Of a stretch of DNA of 57,968 nt, positions 36,959 to 46,116 are shown piece by piece. This DNA is from Rhodospirillales bacterium. GTDB taxonomy: Bacteria; Pseudomonadota; Alphaproteobacteria; Rhodospirillales; Shumkoniaceae. The notes below the pieces were generated by a model. The model ran no database searches and was not told the DNA's origin. It saw nothing but the letters and a program-made list of their open reading frames with translations. Every line of letters starts with the position of its first letter. Position 1 is the stretch's first letter. The DNA is taken from NCBI GenBank assembly GCA_016776725.1, contig JADHSV010000016.1, forward strand, positions 1 to 57,968, in the 5' to 3' direction. The translations under genes and the position numbers were made by a program.

Positions 36959-38385
36959 GCGATAAGCGACCCAACATCGTCTACATCATCACCGATCAGC
37001 AGCGTTACGACACCATCGGCGCGCTGGGCTTTCCCTACATGGATACGCCAAACCTGGACCGTCTGGCCCGCGAGGGATGCGTTTTTTCGCGCTGTTACGC
37101 CGCGGGTTTGTCCTGCGCGCCGTCCCGCGCGGCCATCTTCACCGGCTATTATCCGCACACCACGGGAATATTGAAAAACGCCTGCGAATGGAAGCATTCG
37201 TGGTTGGAAAACATGGCGGACGCCGGTTATCACAACGTCAATATCGGCAAGATGCACACCTGGCCGCACGATACGCCGTGCGGGTTCCACCAACGCTACA
37301 ACGTCGAAAACAAGGACCGCTATCTTGAGGGCCGCTACTATCTGGACGAATGGGACCGGGCGCTGGCCGCCAACGGTCTGGTCAAGCAGCAGCGCGAAAC
37401 CTACCGGCTGCGCGACGACTACAAGGAACGTCTGGGCGCGTTCGAATGGGAACTGCCCGAGAAACTTCATTCCGACATGTTCGTCGGCGGCATGGCCGAG
37501 TGGTGGCTGAAAACCTACCCCAAGACCGAACCCTTGTTCCTGCAGGTCGGTTTCCCGGGGCCGCATCCACCATACGATCCGACGCCTCGCTATGCCGAAC
37601 CCTACATGAAGAAGGACCTGCCCATCGATCCGGTTCTGCCGGAAGACCTGGAAAGCCTGCCGCCGCCGCTGAAGGAATACCGCAAGCACTGCACCGAGGT
37701 CGATCACGACTCGGTGGCCCACCAGTTCGATCCCGACGACGAGGGTCGTTTTAGGCAACGCGCCTACTATCTCGCCAATATGACCATGATTGACGACAAA
37801 GTCGGCGAGATCATGAAGTCGCTGGAAGAAGAGGGCTATCTGGATAACACCATTGTCGTCTTTACCTCGGACCATGGCGATTGTCTGGGCGATCACGGGT
37901 TAAGCCAGAAATGGTCGTCTTATGAGCAGATCGTGCGCGCGCCCACCATCGTGTGGGGGCCGGGCATCGTCAAGGCGGGCCATACGGTGGATGCGCTGTG
38001 TCAGCACTTCGATATCTCGCACGCATTGCTGGAACTGGCAGGTGTCGATGTTCCCAAAACCTTCGAAAGCATTTCGGCCTTGCCCGCGTTGCGCGGCGAG
38101 GAATGGGCCGGGCGCGATTATGTATTCGCCGAACAGAGCGGCGACGGCAACCTGACCGACGCCGAAATGGTGACCATGGTCCGATCCCACGATTGGAAAC
38201 TGACCCACTATTCCGGCGCCGATCACGGCCAGCTTTTCGATATGAAAAACGATCCGGGCGAAGTTAAGAACCTGTGGGACGATCCCGGTTCGGCCTCCAT
38301 GAAACGCGAAATGCTGGACGTGTTGCGCGAATGGCGTATCGACAGCCAGTTCAAGACCAGTGAGTGGATGAAAGACTACCGCTAA
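36955..38385 (+). CDS. Type I sulfatase, cytoplasmic (CAPSR)
   Basis: 476 residues. The formylglycine motif is C54-A-P-S-R, with metal-ligand Asp in YIITDQQR at the front. Other alkaline-phosphatase-superfamily landmarks are GFPGPHPPYDPTPR and FTSDHGDCLGDHGL. The enzyme would hydrolyse a sulfate ester, or possibly a phosphonate monoester. There is no signal peptide, because the first catalytic beta strand begins at residue 6; it is therefore probably cytoplasmic. No sulfatase-maturating enzyme is encoded nearby. Translationally coupled to TctA. Confidence 0.9.
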   Translation: MSDKRPNIVYIITDQQRYDTIGALGFPYMDTPNLDRLAREGCVFSRCYAAGLSCAPSRAAIFTGYYPHTTGILKNACEWKHSWLENMADAGYHNVNIGKMHTWPHDTPCGFHQRYNVENKDRYLEGRYYLDEWDRALAANGLVKQQRETYRLRDDYKERLGAFEWELPEKLHSDMFVGGMAEWWLKTYPKTEPLFLQVGFPGPHPPYDPTPRYAEPYMKKDLPIDPVLPEDLESLPPPLKEYRKHCTEVDHDSVAHQFDPDDEGRFRQRAYYLANMTMIDDKVGEIMKSLEEEGYLDNTIVVFTSDHGDCLGDHGLSQKWSSYEQIVRAPTIVWGPGIVKAGHTVDALCQHFDISHALLELAGVDVPKTFESISALPALRGEEWAGRDYVFAEQSGDGNLTDAEMVTMVRSHDWKLTHYSGADHGQLFDMKNDPGEVKNLWDDPGSASMKREMLDVLREWRIDSQFKTSEWMKDYR

Positions 38386-38395
38386 CGAAGAGGAC

Positions 38396-39874
38396 ATGCC
38401 CATGGCGCGGCGACCGAATATTCTGTGGTACTGCACCGACCAGCAGCGCTGGGATACCATTGCCGCGCTGGGCAATCCGCACATCAACACGCCCAACATT
38501 GATTCCCTGTGCGGTGCGGGCACTGCGTTTAATAACGCGTTTACGCAGTGCCCAATCTGCACGCCCAGCCGCGCCACCATGCTGACCGGGCGCTACCCTG
38601 TCGCCCATCAGGTTCATCGCAACGGCAATCGCCGTTTTCCCGCGCACGAGGTTCTGGTTACCAAGATGCTGGCCGACGCGGGCTACGATTGCGGCTTGGC
38701 CGGAAAGCTGCATCTTTCGGCAGCCGGGAAGATGGAAGAACGGGTTGATGACGGTTACCGGGTGTTTCACTGGAGCCACCACCCGACGCCGGATTACCCG
38801 AAAGGCCACGCCTACGACGATTGGCTGCGCGACGAAAAGGGCGTTGATCCGATTGAGCTGTTTGACGGGTTAGGCGGGTTTTGCGGGGCGGGGGTTCCGG
38901 CTGAATTGCACCAGACCACCTGGTGCAGTGAAATGGCGATCCGTTTCATTGAAGAGAAACGCGATGCCGATCAGCCCTGGCTTTTCAGCGCAAACCCGTT
39001 CGATCCGCATCCGCCGTTCGATCCGCCGCAGGAATATCTGGACCGCTACGATCCCGCCGCGTTGCCGCCGCCGCTGTTCCGCGACAGCGACATCGAGCGG
39101 CAAAAGGCGTTTCGCGGCATCGATCAGCAGGCGGTGGAAGCCATCAATCCCAACAAGCCGCTGCGCGAAGGGGGATCGGGTGAAGCGTCACGCGAGTCGC
39201 TCGCCTACACCGCGCCCGATGACTTCGATGGCCGTCAGGTCAAGGCCGCCTACTACGGGATGATCGAACTGATCGACCGCGAGTTTGGGCGGATCGTCGA
39301 TGCCCTGCGCGATAGCGGGCAATTGGATAACACCATCATCCTGTTTCACAGCGATCACGGCGAACTGTTGGGCGATCACGGCCTGATTTATAAGGGCTGC
39401 CGTTTCTTCGAAGGGCTGGTTCATGTGCCCTTGATTGCCGCCTGGCCGGGCCGCATCGGTGAAGGCGTGGTCAGCGACGCGCTGGTGGAACTGGTTGATC
39501 TTGCGCCGACCTTGCTCGACGCGGCGGGGATGGATATTCCCGAGAATATGCAGGGGAAATCACTGCGTCCGCTTTTATGCGGCGAGGCGGACCCCGGCTA
39601 TCACAAAGACCATGTCATTTCGCAATTCTACGACGCGTTGGCCCAGCCCGACGGATCACACGGCACCATGTACCGGGATCAGCGCTACAAAATGGCGGTC
39701 TACCACGGCCATAATGTGGGCGAGCTTTATGATCTTGAAAACGATCCCGGCGAGTTCGACAACATGTGGGACGATCCGGCCAGCCGCGATCTCAAATGCG
39801 AAATCCTTCATCGCCATCTGGATGCGATGATGGGCACCGTTCCGCCGGGCGAACCCAGGATCGACCGCTATTGA
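38396..39874 (+). CDS. Type I sulfatase or phosphonate monoester hydrolase (CTPSR)
   Basis: 492 residues. The motif is C55-T-P-S-R in CPICTPSRATMLTGRYP, with WYCTDQQRW at the front and HSDHGELLGDHGL near residue 320. The protein resembles the phosphonate monoester hydrolase/arylsulfatase branch, and the substrate cannot be decided by eye. There is no signal peptide. It lies 10 bp after the previous sulfatase, with a GAAGAGG site before the ATG, and ends convergently over the 3' end of the TIM-barrel gene (7-bp overlap). Confidence 0.88.
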   Translation: MPMARRPNILWYCTDQQRWDTIAALGNPHINTPNIDSLCGAGTAFNNAFTQCPICTPSRATMLTGRYPVAHQVHRNGNRRFPAHEVLVTKMLADAGYDCGLAGKLHLSAAGKMEERVDDGYRVFHWSHHPTPDYPKGHAYDDWLRDEKGVDPIELFDGLGGFCGAGVPAELHQTTWCSEMAIRFIEEKRDADQPWLFSANPFDPHPPFDPPQEYLDRYDPAALPPPLFRDSDIERQKAFRGIDQQAVEAINPNKPLREGGSGEASRESLAYTAPDDFDGRQVKAAYYGMIELIDREFGRIVDALRDSGQLDNTIILFHSDHGELLGDHGLIYKGCRFFEGLVHVPLIAAWPGRIGEGVVSDALVELVDLAPTLLDAAGMDIPENMQGKSLRPLLCGEADPGYHKDHVISQFYDALAQPDGSHGTMYRDQRYKMAVYHGHNVGELYDLENDPGEFDNMWDDPASRDLKCEILHRHLDAMMGTVPPGEPRIDRY

Positions 39875-41247
39875 GCGGTTTCCTCGCGGATGATGTCCAG
39901 TTTTTCATCGGCGATATAGCAGTAACGATTGACCCAAACGCCGGCCGTTGAGCCTTCCCACGCCGCGCGCAGTCGGGCGCGAACGTCGTCAAGCGGGCCG
40001 TAGGAATGAGCGGCGGCGACAACGGGAACGGACCCGGCTTCTGCCTGCGCCTGACGGATTTTGCGCACCTGTGCTTCGAAGCCGCAGGGATGGGCTTCTT
40101 CCGGTTCCGGGTAGGCATAGTCTTCATAATTCGCCAGGCCCGCGTCATCCGCGATATCGAGATAGTGCAACATGAACCTAAGCAGTTTTTCGGGCGATAG
40201 GCCCGGATTGCCGTCCAGAATGGCGTCGCCATAGAAGCGCAGAATGGTCGGCCAGTGCATGGTGTAGAGTTTGGTCTGCACGCTTGAACACACGCCGTCC
40301 AGCTTGCTGTAGGGCAAACCGGAAAGGGTTGACCATGGCGGCGGAAAGGCCATGGCGATCAGTTCCTTGTCGGTATCGATTGCGGCGCGATAGGCCACCA
40401 GCAACTCCTTGGCCAGCATCGTTTTGAATTGCACCCAGTCTGAAACGCCTGGTTTTGCCGCCAGTTGGCGAAGTGCGGTGCCGTCTTCCAGCATTTCGTC
40501 GTTCAGGCCACCCAGCAATGTTGAGCGCAATGTTCCCACGTCACTATCCATGCGCGCGAAATCCAGTCCCATTAGTTCGGCAGCCGTTTTGGCGTGGGTG
40601 CCGAAATCAAGGAACACGCCGTCCGGCGTATAGGGGGGATACTCGGGCCAGTCCATGCGAAAGCCGTCGATGTCCGGGTAGGCCCGGCACAGATCGCGCA
40701 GCATGGCGCGGCCGTAATCGACAATATGCGGGCTGGCCAAGCTGCCGTTGTTGTCCAGACGGCGGGACGGAAGAACGCCACCCGGAAGACGTGGGATGTC
40801 GTCTTCCTCGGGGCCGCCGAACTGTACGCGGTAGCCCGGCGGGATGGCCGACATCACCTGGAAATAGACCTTCAGGCCTTTGGCCTTGGCCGCACGAATG
40901 AAGTCCGCGACAATGCCGCCTTCAGCAACGGTTAACGGGCCGGGTTCAGGCGGCTGGTAACGCAGGCCTTCATAGATGGACAAGTCCGGAATAAAGGAGG
41001 GCTCGGTACGCACATAGATTTCGCGCTTTCCCCAAAGGGGACGGTCAAGCAGGCGCACGATGCCCTTCTTGCTGTCGCCGGGCGGCTCCCGGCTGCCGGT
41101 TTTCTCGTCGGCGGGCTCCATGACGTATGGCGATGTCGATACCGCCGTTGCCCCGGCCCGCGCCAGACTGTCGAGTACACCGTCGACGCCTTCGGTCTGG
41201 ATGTATTCCGGCAAGACCGTAATGCCGACAACGCGATTACTGGTCAT
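39868..41247 (-). CDS. TIM-barrel, glycoside-hydrolase-like protein
   Basis: 459 residues, no signal peptide. The order of beta strands (VVGITVLPEY, GLKVYFQVM, IDGFRMDWPEYPPY, LIAMAFPPPW) suggests a TIM barrel of the glycoside-hydrolase-like kind. The DGFRMDWPEYPPY strand carries acidic residues at strand ends, as in retaining glycosidases, but I cannot name the family. It overlaps the end of the upstream sulfatase (41237-41247) by 11 bp on the same strand, so the two probably form an operon. Enzymatic function is inference. Confidence 0.6.
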   Translation of the reverse strand: MTSNRVVGITVLPEYIQTEGVDGVLDSLARAGATAVSTSPYVMEPADEKTGSREPPGDSKKGIVRLLDRPLWGKREIYVRTEPSFIPDLSIYEGLRYQPPEPGPLTVAEGGIVADFIRAAKAKGLKVYFQVMSAIPPGYRVQFGGPEEDDIPRLPGGVLPSRRLDNNGSLASPHIVDYGRAMLRDLCRAYPDIDGFRMDWPEYPPYTPDGVFLDFGTHAKTAAELMGLDFARMDSDVGTLRSTLLGGLNDEMLEDGTALRQLAAKPGVSDWVQFKTMLAKELLVAYRAAIDTDKELIAMAFPPPWSTLSGLPYSKLDGVCSSVQTKLYTMHWPTILRFYGDAILDGNPGLSPEKLLRFMLHYLDIADDAGLANYEDYAYPEPEEAHPCGFEAQVRKIRQAQAEAGSVPVVAAAHSYGPLDDVRARLRAAWEGSTAGVWVNRYCYIADEKLDIIREETAQ

Positions 41248-42727
41248 GATTTTCCAGCCAGTTGTCTTCTTCGCGGATTGTCCAGCGATGGGCGTCGGCC
41301 GGTTTAACGGCGCGGCTCCAGTCGCGCAGCAGTTCCTTGCCCTCTGTTTTTTCCGCGATTTCCAAAGCCAGTTCGTCGGGATTCCAATCGACCAGAATAC
41401 GCGCGATCAGACCGTCGCGAAGGTCCGCGTACTCAGGGTCAAGGGCAAGGTCGCGGGTTTCGCCGGGGTCGTTCAGCATATCGAAAAGCTGTGGCCGGTA
41501 ACCATCGTAGTAATTCAGTTTCCAGCGGTCGGTTCGGATCATGCGTTGGCGAACCGGCGTCGGCAGAGTCCACGGCGCCATGCCGTCGGTGCAGTATTCG
41601 GAGAACGTCTCGTTGATCCACGGGCGGGTTTCATCGTGGGCCACGTTCAGGAATGACCGGCCTTCGCCGTCGGGCAAGGGCGGGGCATCGGCTGCATCCA
41701 GCAATGTGGCCGCCAGATCGATCAGATTGACCACTTGCGGCCTGCGCTCGCCTTGCGGAAGGACGCCGGGCCACGCCATTACCAGCGGAATCTTGGCCGA
41801 TTCGTCATAAAACGTCTGCTTCCACCACAAACCGCGCTCGCCCAGCTGGTCTCCGTGGTCGGATGTATATACGATTAGTGTGTTATCGGACAGGCCCAGC
41901 GCCTCCAGTTTATCGAGGATGCGTCCGATCATGGCGTCCATTTCTTCAACCAGTGCGTAATACGCGGTGCGCGCACGCACGATGGTCTCGTCAGGCACGT
42001 CTGTTATGCCGGTAAATTCCCTCCATTCGGTCAGATACGGGTGTTCATGATCGATGGCCGAAACCGATAGGTCGGGCAAATCCACCCGTCCTTCATAGCG
42101 CTCGTAATATTCTTTGCGCGCAACGAAGGGTTGGTGTGGCATCAGGTAGCCGACCGACAGGGCAAAGGGTTCCGTTGCGCCTGCCTGGCGCGATTGCGCG
42201 ATTTCGTCCAGAACCTGCAAGGTGGCGTCCGTGACATCGTAATCGTGACATTCATAGGAAGATTGCCCGGCGCCGGACTTATCCAGGCTGACCCGGTAGG
42301 GGTCGTTGGTCTTGTTCAGCACGCCCAGAGAGTGCGGGACGCCGCCGACCCAGTTGGTGCTGTGATCGCCCACCTCGCGCCGGATATAGCCGCGCAACTG
42401 GTCCGGACCGATGGAATGCCGGCGTCCCACCAGGGTGGGCTGATACCCCGCCGCACCCAGAGAATGGGCGATGGTCGGGCGGTCCGACGGCAGCATGTCG
42501 CTGTTGGTCCAGCAGCTTTGGCGGCACGGGTAACGGCCGGTCATGAAGGACATGCGCGCCGGCACACAAAGCGGCGACGGGGTGTAGGCATTATCGAACG
42601 TCACGCCGCGGTTCGCCAGCCGGTCCAAATTCGGCGTCGCGACCACGTCGTCGCCATAGCACCCCAACACGCGTTGCGTGTGCTGATCGGACATGATGAA
42701 CAGGATGTTCGGCCGTTGATCAGGCAT
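41237..42727 (-). CDS. Type I sulfatase, cytoplasmic (CVPAR)
   Basis: 496 residues. The formylglycine motif is C54-V-P-A-R in SPLCVPARMSFMTGRYPC, with Ala replacing Ser, a variant also accepted by maturation enzymes. FIMSDQHTQR and YTSDHGDQLGERGLWWKQTF are the other metal-site segments. The ATG at 42727 is preceded by GGAGGG; a TTG two codons earlier is unlikely. No signal peptide. It begins an operon with the TIM-barrel gene and is divergent from the second TTT system, with 258 bp of shared upstream region. Confidence 0.9.
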   Translation of the reverse strand: MPDQRPNILFIMSDQHTQRVLGCYGDDVVATPNLDRLANRGVTFDNAYTPSPLCVPARMSFMTGRYPCRQSCWTNSDMLPSDRPTIAHSLGAAGYQPTLVGRRHSIGPDQLRGYIRREVGDHSTNWVGGVPHSLGVLNKTNDPYRVSLDKSGAGQSSYECHDYDVTDATLQVLDEIAQSRQAGATEPFALSVGYLMPHQPFVARKEYYERYEGRVDLPDLSVSAIDHEHPYLTEWREFTGITDVPDETIVRARTAYYALVEEMDAMIGRILDKLEALGLSDNTLIVYTSDHGDQLGERGLWWKQTFYDESAKIPLVMAWPGVLPQGERRPQVVNLIDLAATLLDAADAPPLPDGEGRSFLNVAHDETRPWINETFSEYCTDGMAPWTLPTPVRQRMIRTDRWKLNYYDGYRPQLFDMLNDPGETRDLALDPEYADLRDGLIARILVDWNPDELALEIAEKTEGKELLRDWSRAVKPADAHRWTIREEDNWLENHDQ

Positions 42728-42985
42728 GCGCAAAAACCCTCCCGGATATTCGGCGGAGGCGGCTCCACCGTACTAAGTTCATTATGGTAAACGTGTTCGG
42801 ATTATAGCTTGTGGTATCTTTCGCGCACAGTTTATAGTTTGTAATTATCGCCGCTTCCTGGGCGAAAAATAATAACAATCGGTCGCCTTGGACGTGCGGT
42901 GAATACGTGTGGGGGGAGATGCGACGGACCCGTCGGCCCGATGACTCTCTTCATGAATAATGATCTGCGACAGGAGGCTACTATT
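42728..42985. promoter_or_regulatory. Divergent regulatory region between sulfatase 3 and TTT system B
   Basis: The 258-bp spacer holds an 11-bp direct repeat, TTATAGCTTGT (42802) and TTATAGTTTGT (42832), one mismatch and 30 bp apart, roughly three helical turns. It is a candidate operator for a regulator not encoded in the window. Confidence 0.45.
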
Positions 42986-43954
42986 ATGAAGAGTTTAACA
43001 ACATCTCTAATGATTGCCGTCGGTCTTGGGATTTTAATGGCCGCGCCGGTTCAGGCCGCATGGCCCGAAAAACCGGTGAAGGTTATTGTTCCGTTCAAGC
43101 CGGGCGGATCCAGCGATCAGACGGCCCGCACTTTCCAAAAAGCCATTGTCGACAACAATCTGATGTCGCAAAAACTGACGATTGTGAACGTCGGCGGACA
43201 CTACACCATCGGTTCGCGGCAGGTTCTGGAAGCGAAGCCGGACGGCTACACCTTCCTGCTGATCCACAAGGCGCTGATGGGCGCCCAGGGCGCCGGTATG
43301 ATCGATTTCGGTTATGCGGACTTCGAACCCGTGGCCGAAACGTCCGAGTTCTGCCTGCTTTCGTGCGTGCGCAAGGGCGACAAGCGGTTCACCGACGTGA
43401 ATTCGCTGCTAAAAATGGCGACCGACAAACCCGACAGCCTGATCTTCGGCGCCAATCTCGGCGCGTTGAATCATATGGCGGGTATCCAACTGCAGAACAC
43501 GACGCCCGGCGCCAACTTCCGTTTCGTGCAAATCGGCGGCGGCACCGCGAACTTCACCGCCTTGATCGGTGAACAGACCGACACCACGGTTCTGTCCATG
43601 GCCGAATACCTCAACTTCAAGGTCAAGGGCGTGAAGGGCCTGTGCTACATGTTCCCGACCCGCGCCCCCGACGCGCCTGAAGTTCCGACCTGCGAGGAAG
43701 CCGGTCTTGGCAAGCTCGTTTACTGTGTGGGCAGTTGGTGGTTTGCGCCCAAGGGTACGCCGAAGGAAGCCGTCGATGGTCTTGCCGACGTTCTCGCAAA
43801 GGCGATGGAGACCGATTACGTCCAAACCATGCTGAAGAAAAAAGCCATGGCCCCGACGTTTACGCGCGGCGCTGCCTTTGCCAAGAAGCTTGACGCGACG
43901 TACAAGATTGTCGAGCCGACCGCCAAGCAAGCCGGTCAGAAAAAGAAAAAGTAA
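42986..43954 (+). CDS. TTT substrate-binding protein TctC/Bug family (system B)
   Basis: 322 residues. A signal peptide (MKSLTTSLMIAVGLGILMA, cut near VQA) precedes the Bug fold (KVIVPFKPGGSSDQTARTF). It has four cysteines in the mature part (around LLSC and PTCEEAG), unusual for the family. An AGGAGG lies before the ATG at 42986; the upstream GTG frame lacks support. Starts TTT system B. Confidence 0.9.
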   Translation: MKSLTTSLMIAVGLGILMAAPVQAAWPEKPVKVIVPFKPGGSSDQTARTFQKAIVDNNLMSQKLTIVNVGGHYTIGSRQVLEAKPDGYTFLLIHKALMGAQGAGMIDFGYADFEPVAETSEFCLLSCVRKGDKRFTDVNSLLKMATDKPDSLIFGANLGALNHMAGIQLQNTTPGANFRFVQIGGGTANFTALIGEQTDTTVLSMAEYLNFKVKGVKGLCYMFPTRAPDAPEVPTCEEAGLGKLVYCVGSWWFAPKGTPKEAVDGLADVLAKAMETDYVQTMLKKKAMAPTFTRGAAFAKKLDATYKIVEPTAKQAGQKKKK

Positions 43955-43987
43955 AAAATGATGCGCCCTTGAGGCGCTGATGGGTTC

Positions 43988-44012
43988 TGCCCCGGCCAAT
44001 AGCGCCGGGGCA
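43988..44012 (+). promoter_or_regulatory. Intercistronic hairpin after TctC (system B)
   Basis: A perfect 9-bp stem, TGCCCCGGC (43988-43996) with its complement (44004-44012), loop CAATAGC. Placed like the hairpin of system A, between tctC and tctB, without a U-run. Confidence 0.65.
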
Positions 44013-44039
44013 AATCCCTTCGTCTTCGGGAGACCAATC

Positions 44040-44609
44040 GTGAATCCAACCATCGCCAAGCGCGACATCGGCTTGATGCTGTTCATCATTGCCGTCTGCG
44101 TCGCTGTCCTCATCGAAAGCTGGGATCTGCCGCCGGGGACCTTCGAGCCCTTAGGCTCGGGACCGGTACCCCAAGCCATTGCGTTTCTGATTATCGGCCT
44201 GTGCCTGATTATTTTGGCGCGGGCGGCAATCGCGTTGGCGCGGCATAGGGTTCCGCAAAAGACTGCGGAAGAACTGGAAATGGAAGCCGCCGACGCGGCG
44301 TCCGGGTTCCATCCCCGCCCGTGGTCGGCGACGGCGGTTCTCGTGATGTCGGGGTTATATATCGTTGTCCTTTATCTCGGCGTTCTGGGGTTCGGCGTGG
44401 TCTCGACGTTCTTCTTGCTTATTGTCATCCTGTTTCTGTTGGGAAGGCCGCCCCTGCGAGCCTTTGCGGCTTGGGTGACGTCTTTCGACCGCGCCCATCT
44501 GCCTTCCGCGATGCCGGTGTTCATCGCCATCGGAATTTCCGTGGCCATGGGCTTTGGCTGCGAGTTCGTGTTTACGAAAATCTTTTACGTCGACCTCCCG
44601 ACTGGATAA
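44040..44609 (+). CDS. TTT small permease subunit TctB (system B)
   Basis: 189 residues from a GTG start chosen because GGGAGA lies just upstream; the earlier ATG at 43980 would run through the hairpin. Four predicted TM helices, with the TctB-like PPGTFEPLGSGPVPQAIAFLIIGL segment near residue 40 and a cytoplasmic loop with two acidic tracts. Follows the hairpin and precedes TctA by 5 bp. Confidence 0.85.
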   Translation: MNPTIAKRDIGLMLFIIAVCVAVLIESWDLPPGTFEPLGSGPVPQAIAFLIIGLCLIILARAAIALARHRVPQKTAEELEMEAADAASGFHPRPWSATAVLVMSGLYIVVLYLGVLGFGVVSTFFLLIVILFLLGRPPLRAFAAWVTSFDRAHLPSAMPVFIAIGISVAMGFGCEFVFTKIFYVDLPTG

Positions 44610-44614
44610 TCACC

Positions 44615-46111
44615 ATGGCTCCGCTATTTGAAGGCATTACACATATTCTGACCCCGATCCCGTTCCTTTTGGTCGGGCTTGGAACCTTTCTTGGCATTAT
44701 CGGCGGCGCCATCCCCGGGATTACCGGCGCGATGATGATCGCGCTGACCCTGCCGCTAACCTTCAACATGATCCCCGGCAACGCGCTTGCGCTGTTGATC
44801 GGCATGTACGTGGGCGCCATCAGCGGCGGTCTTATCACCGCCACGCTCATGCGCATGCCCGGTACGCCTGCCGCTGTCATGACCACCTTTGACGGCTATC
44901 CCATGGCGCGCGCGGGCCAACCCGGCCGGGCGTTGGGGTTCGGTATCGCGGCGTCGTTCGTCGGCGGAATTATTTCGTGGATATTTCTGGTCCTGGTGTC
45001 CGAACCGCTATCGGACCTGGCAACCCGTTTCGGCCCGTTCGAGTATTTCACGCTGGTGGTCATGGCGATGGTTTTGATCGCCTCGGTCAGTCAGGGTTCC
45101 ATGGTCAAGGGGCTGCTGTCCGGCGCACTCGGTATGCTCGTCGCCATGCCCGGCGTCGATCCTGCGGCAGGCGGCTTTCCGCGCCTGACCTGGGACGTTT
45201 TATACCTGAACGGCGGCCTTGGTTTGTTGCCGGTTCTGATCGGCGTGTTCGCCGTTAGCCAGCTGATCGCCGACATCGTTGACATCGACCGCACCATCGA
45301 GCGCACCAAGTTCTCGACCAAGGGCATCCTGATGTCGTTCAAGGACTGGAAGAACCAGGCCTGGAACATGCTCCGGTCCTCGGTGATCGGCACCTGGATC
45401 GGCATTCTGCCGGGTATCGGCGCCAATATCGGGTCCATCGTCGCCTATACGACGGCCAAGAACATGTCGAAGACGCCCGAGAAGTTCGGCACCGGCAGCG
45501 AGGAAGGCATCGTTGCCTCCGAGTCCGCCAACAACGCCACCATCGGCGGGGCGCTCATTCCCCTTATTGCCATGGGCATTCCCGGCAGCGTCATCGACGC
45601 CATTTTGATCGGCGCGCTGATGATCCACGCCATTCAGCCGGGGCCGACGTTGTTCCTCAATAACCCCGAAATCGTCTACGCGATGATCTCGGCCTGCCTG
45701 CTGGCCAACATCATGATGTACGGCATTATGACAAGCTCGGTCGGCAAGATCGCGCAGTTGATGTTCACGCCGCGCGCCTATGTGTTGCCGCCGATTTTGG
45801 TGTTCTGCGTCATTGGTTCGTTCGCGCTCAACAACCTGTTCTTCGATGTCTGGGTGATGCTGGGGTTCGGTATTTTCGGCTATTTCCTTGAACGTTCGAA
45901 AGTGCCGCTGGGGCCGTTCGTCATTGGGTTCGTTTTGGCGCCCATCGCGGAATCGAAGCTGCGCTCCGGCTTGATGATGACGGACGGGGATTTCTCACCG
46001 GTCGTTACCCGCCCATTGCCGCTGATCTTCGTCATCATCTCGATCATTCTTCTGTTTTGGCCGTTCTATCAGGATTGGAAAAAGGCTCGGAACAATAACG
46101 CAAAGGGATAA
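44615..46111 (+). CDS. TTT large permease subunit TctA (system B)
   Basis: 498 residues with about 12 TM helices. Signatures GTFLGIIGGAIPGITGAM, MRMPGTPAAVMTTFDG and GILPGIGANIGSIVAYTTAK are seen. The ATG at 44615 gives the canonical start; the longer frame overlaps tctB. The gene ends 5 bp before a sulfatase gene, again transporter plus sulfatase. Confidence 0.92.
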   Translation: MAPLFEGITHILTPIPFLLVGLGTFLGIIGGAIPGITGAMMIALTLPLTFNMIPGNALALLIGMYVGAISGGLITATLMRMPGTPAAVMTTFDGYPMARAGQPGRALGFGIAASFVGGIISWIFLVLVSEPLSDLATRFGPFEYFTLVVMAMVLIASVSQGSMVKGLLSGALGMLVAMPGVDPAAGGFPRLTWDVLYLNGGLGLLPVLIGVFAVSQLIADIVDIDRTIERTKFSTKGILMSFKDWKNQAWNMLRSSVIGTWIGILPGIGANIGSIVAYTTAKNMSKTPEKFGTGSEEGIVASESANNATIGGALIPLIAMGIPGSVIDAILIGALMIHAIQPGPTLFLNNPEIVYAMISACLLANIMMYGIMTSSVGKIAQLMFTPRAYVLPPILVFCVIGSFALNNLFFDVWVMLGFGIFGYFLERSKVPLGPFVIGFVLAPIAESKLRSGLMMTDGDFSPVVTRPLPLIFVIISIILLFWPFYQDWKKARNNNAKG

Positions 46112-46116
46112 CGCCA

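Noticed and set aside
36955..38385. Secreted sulfatase
   Set aside because: The catalytic first strand begins within six residues of the start and no signal peptide fits; the same holds for the other three sulfatases.
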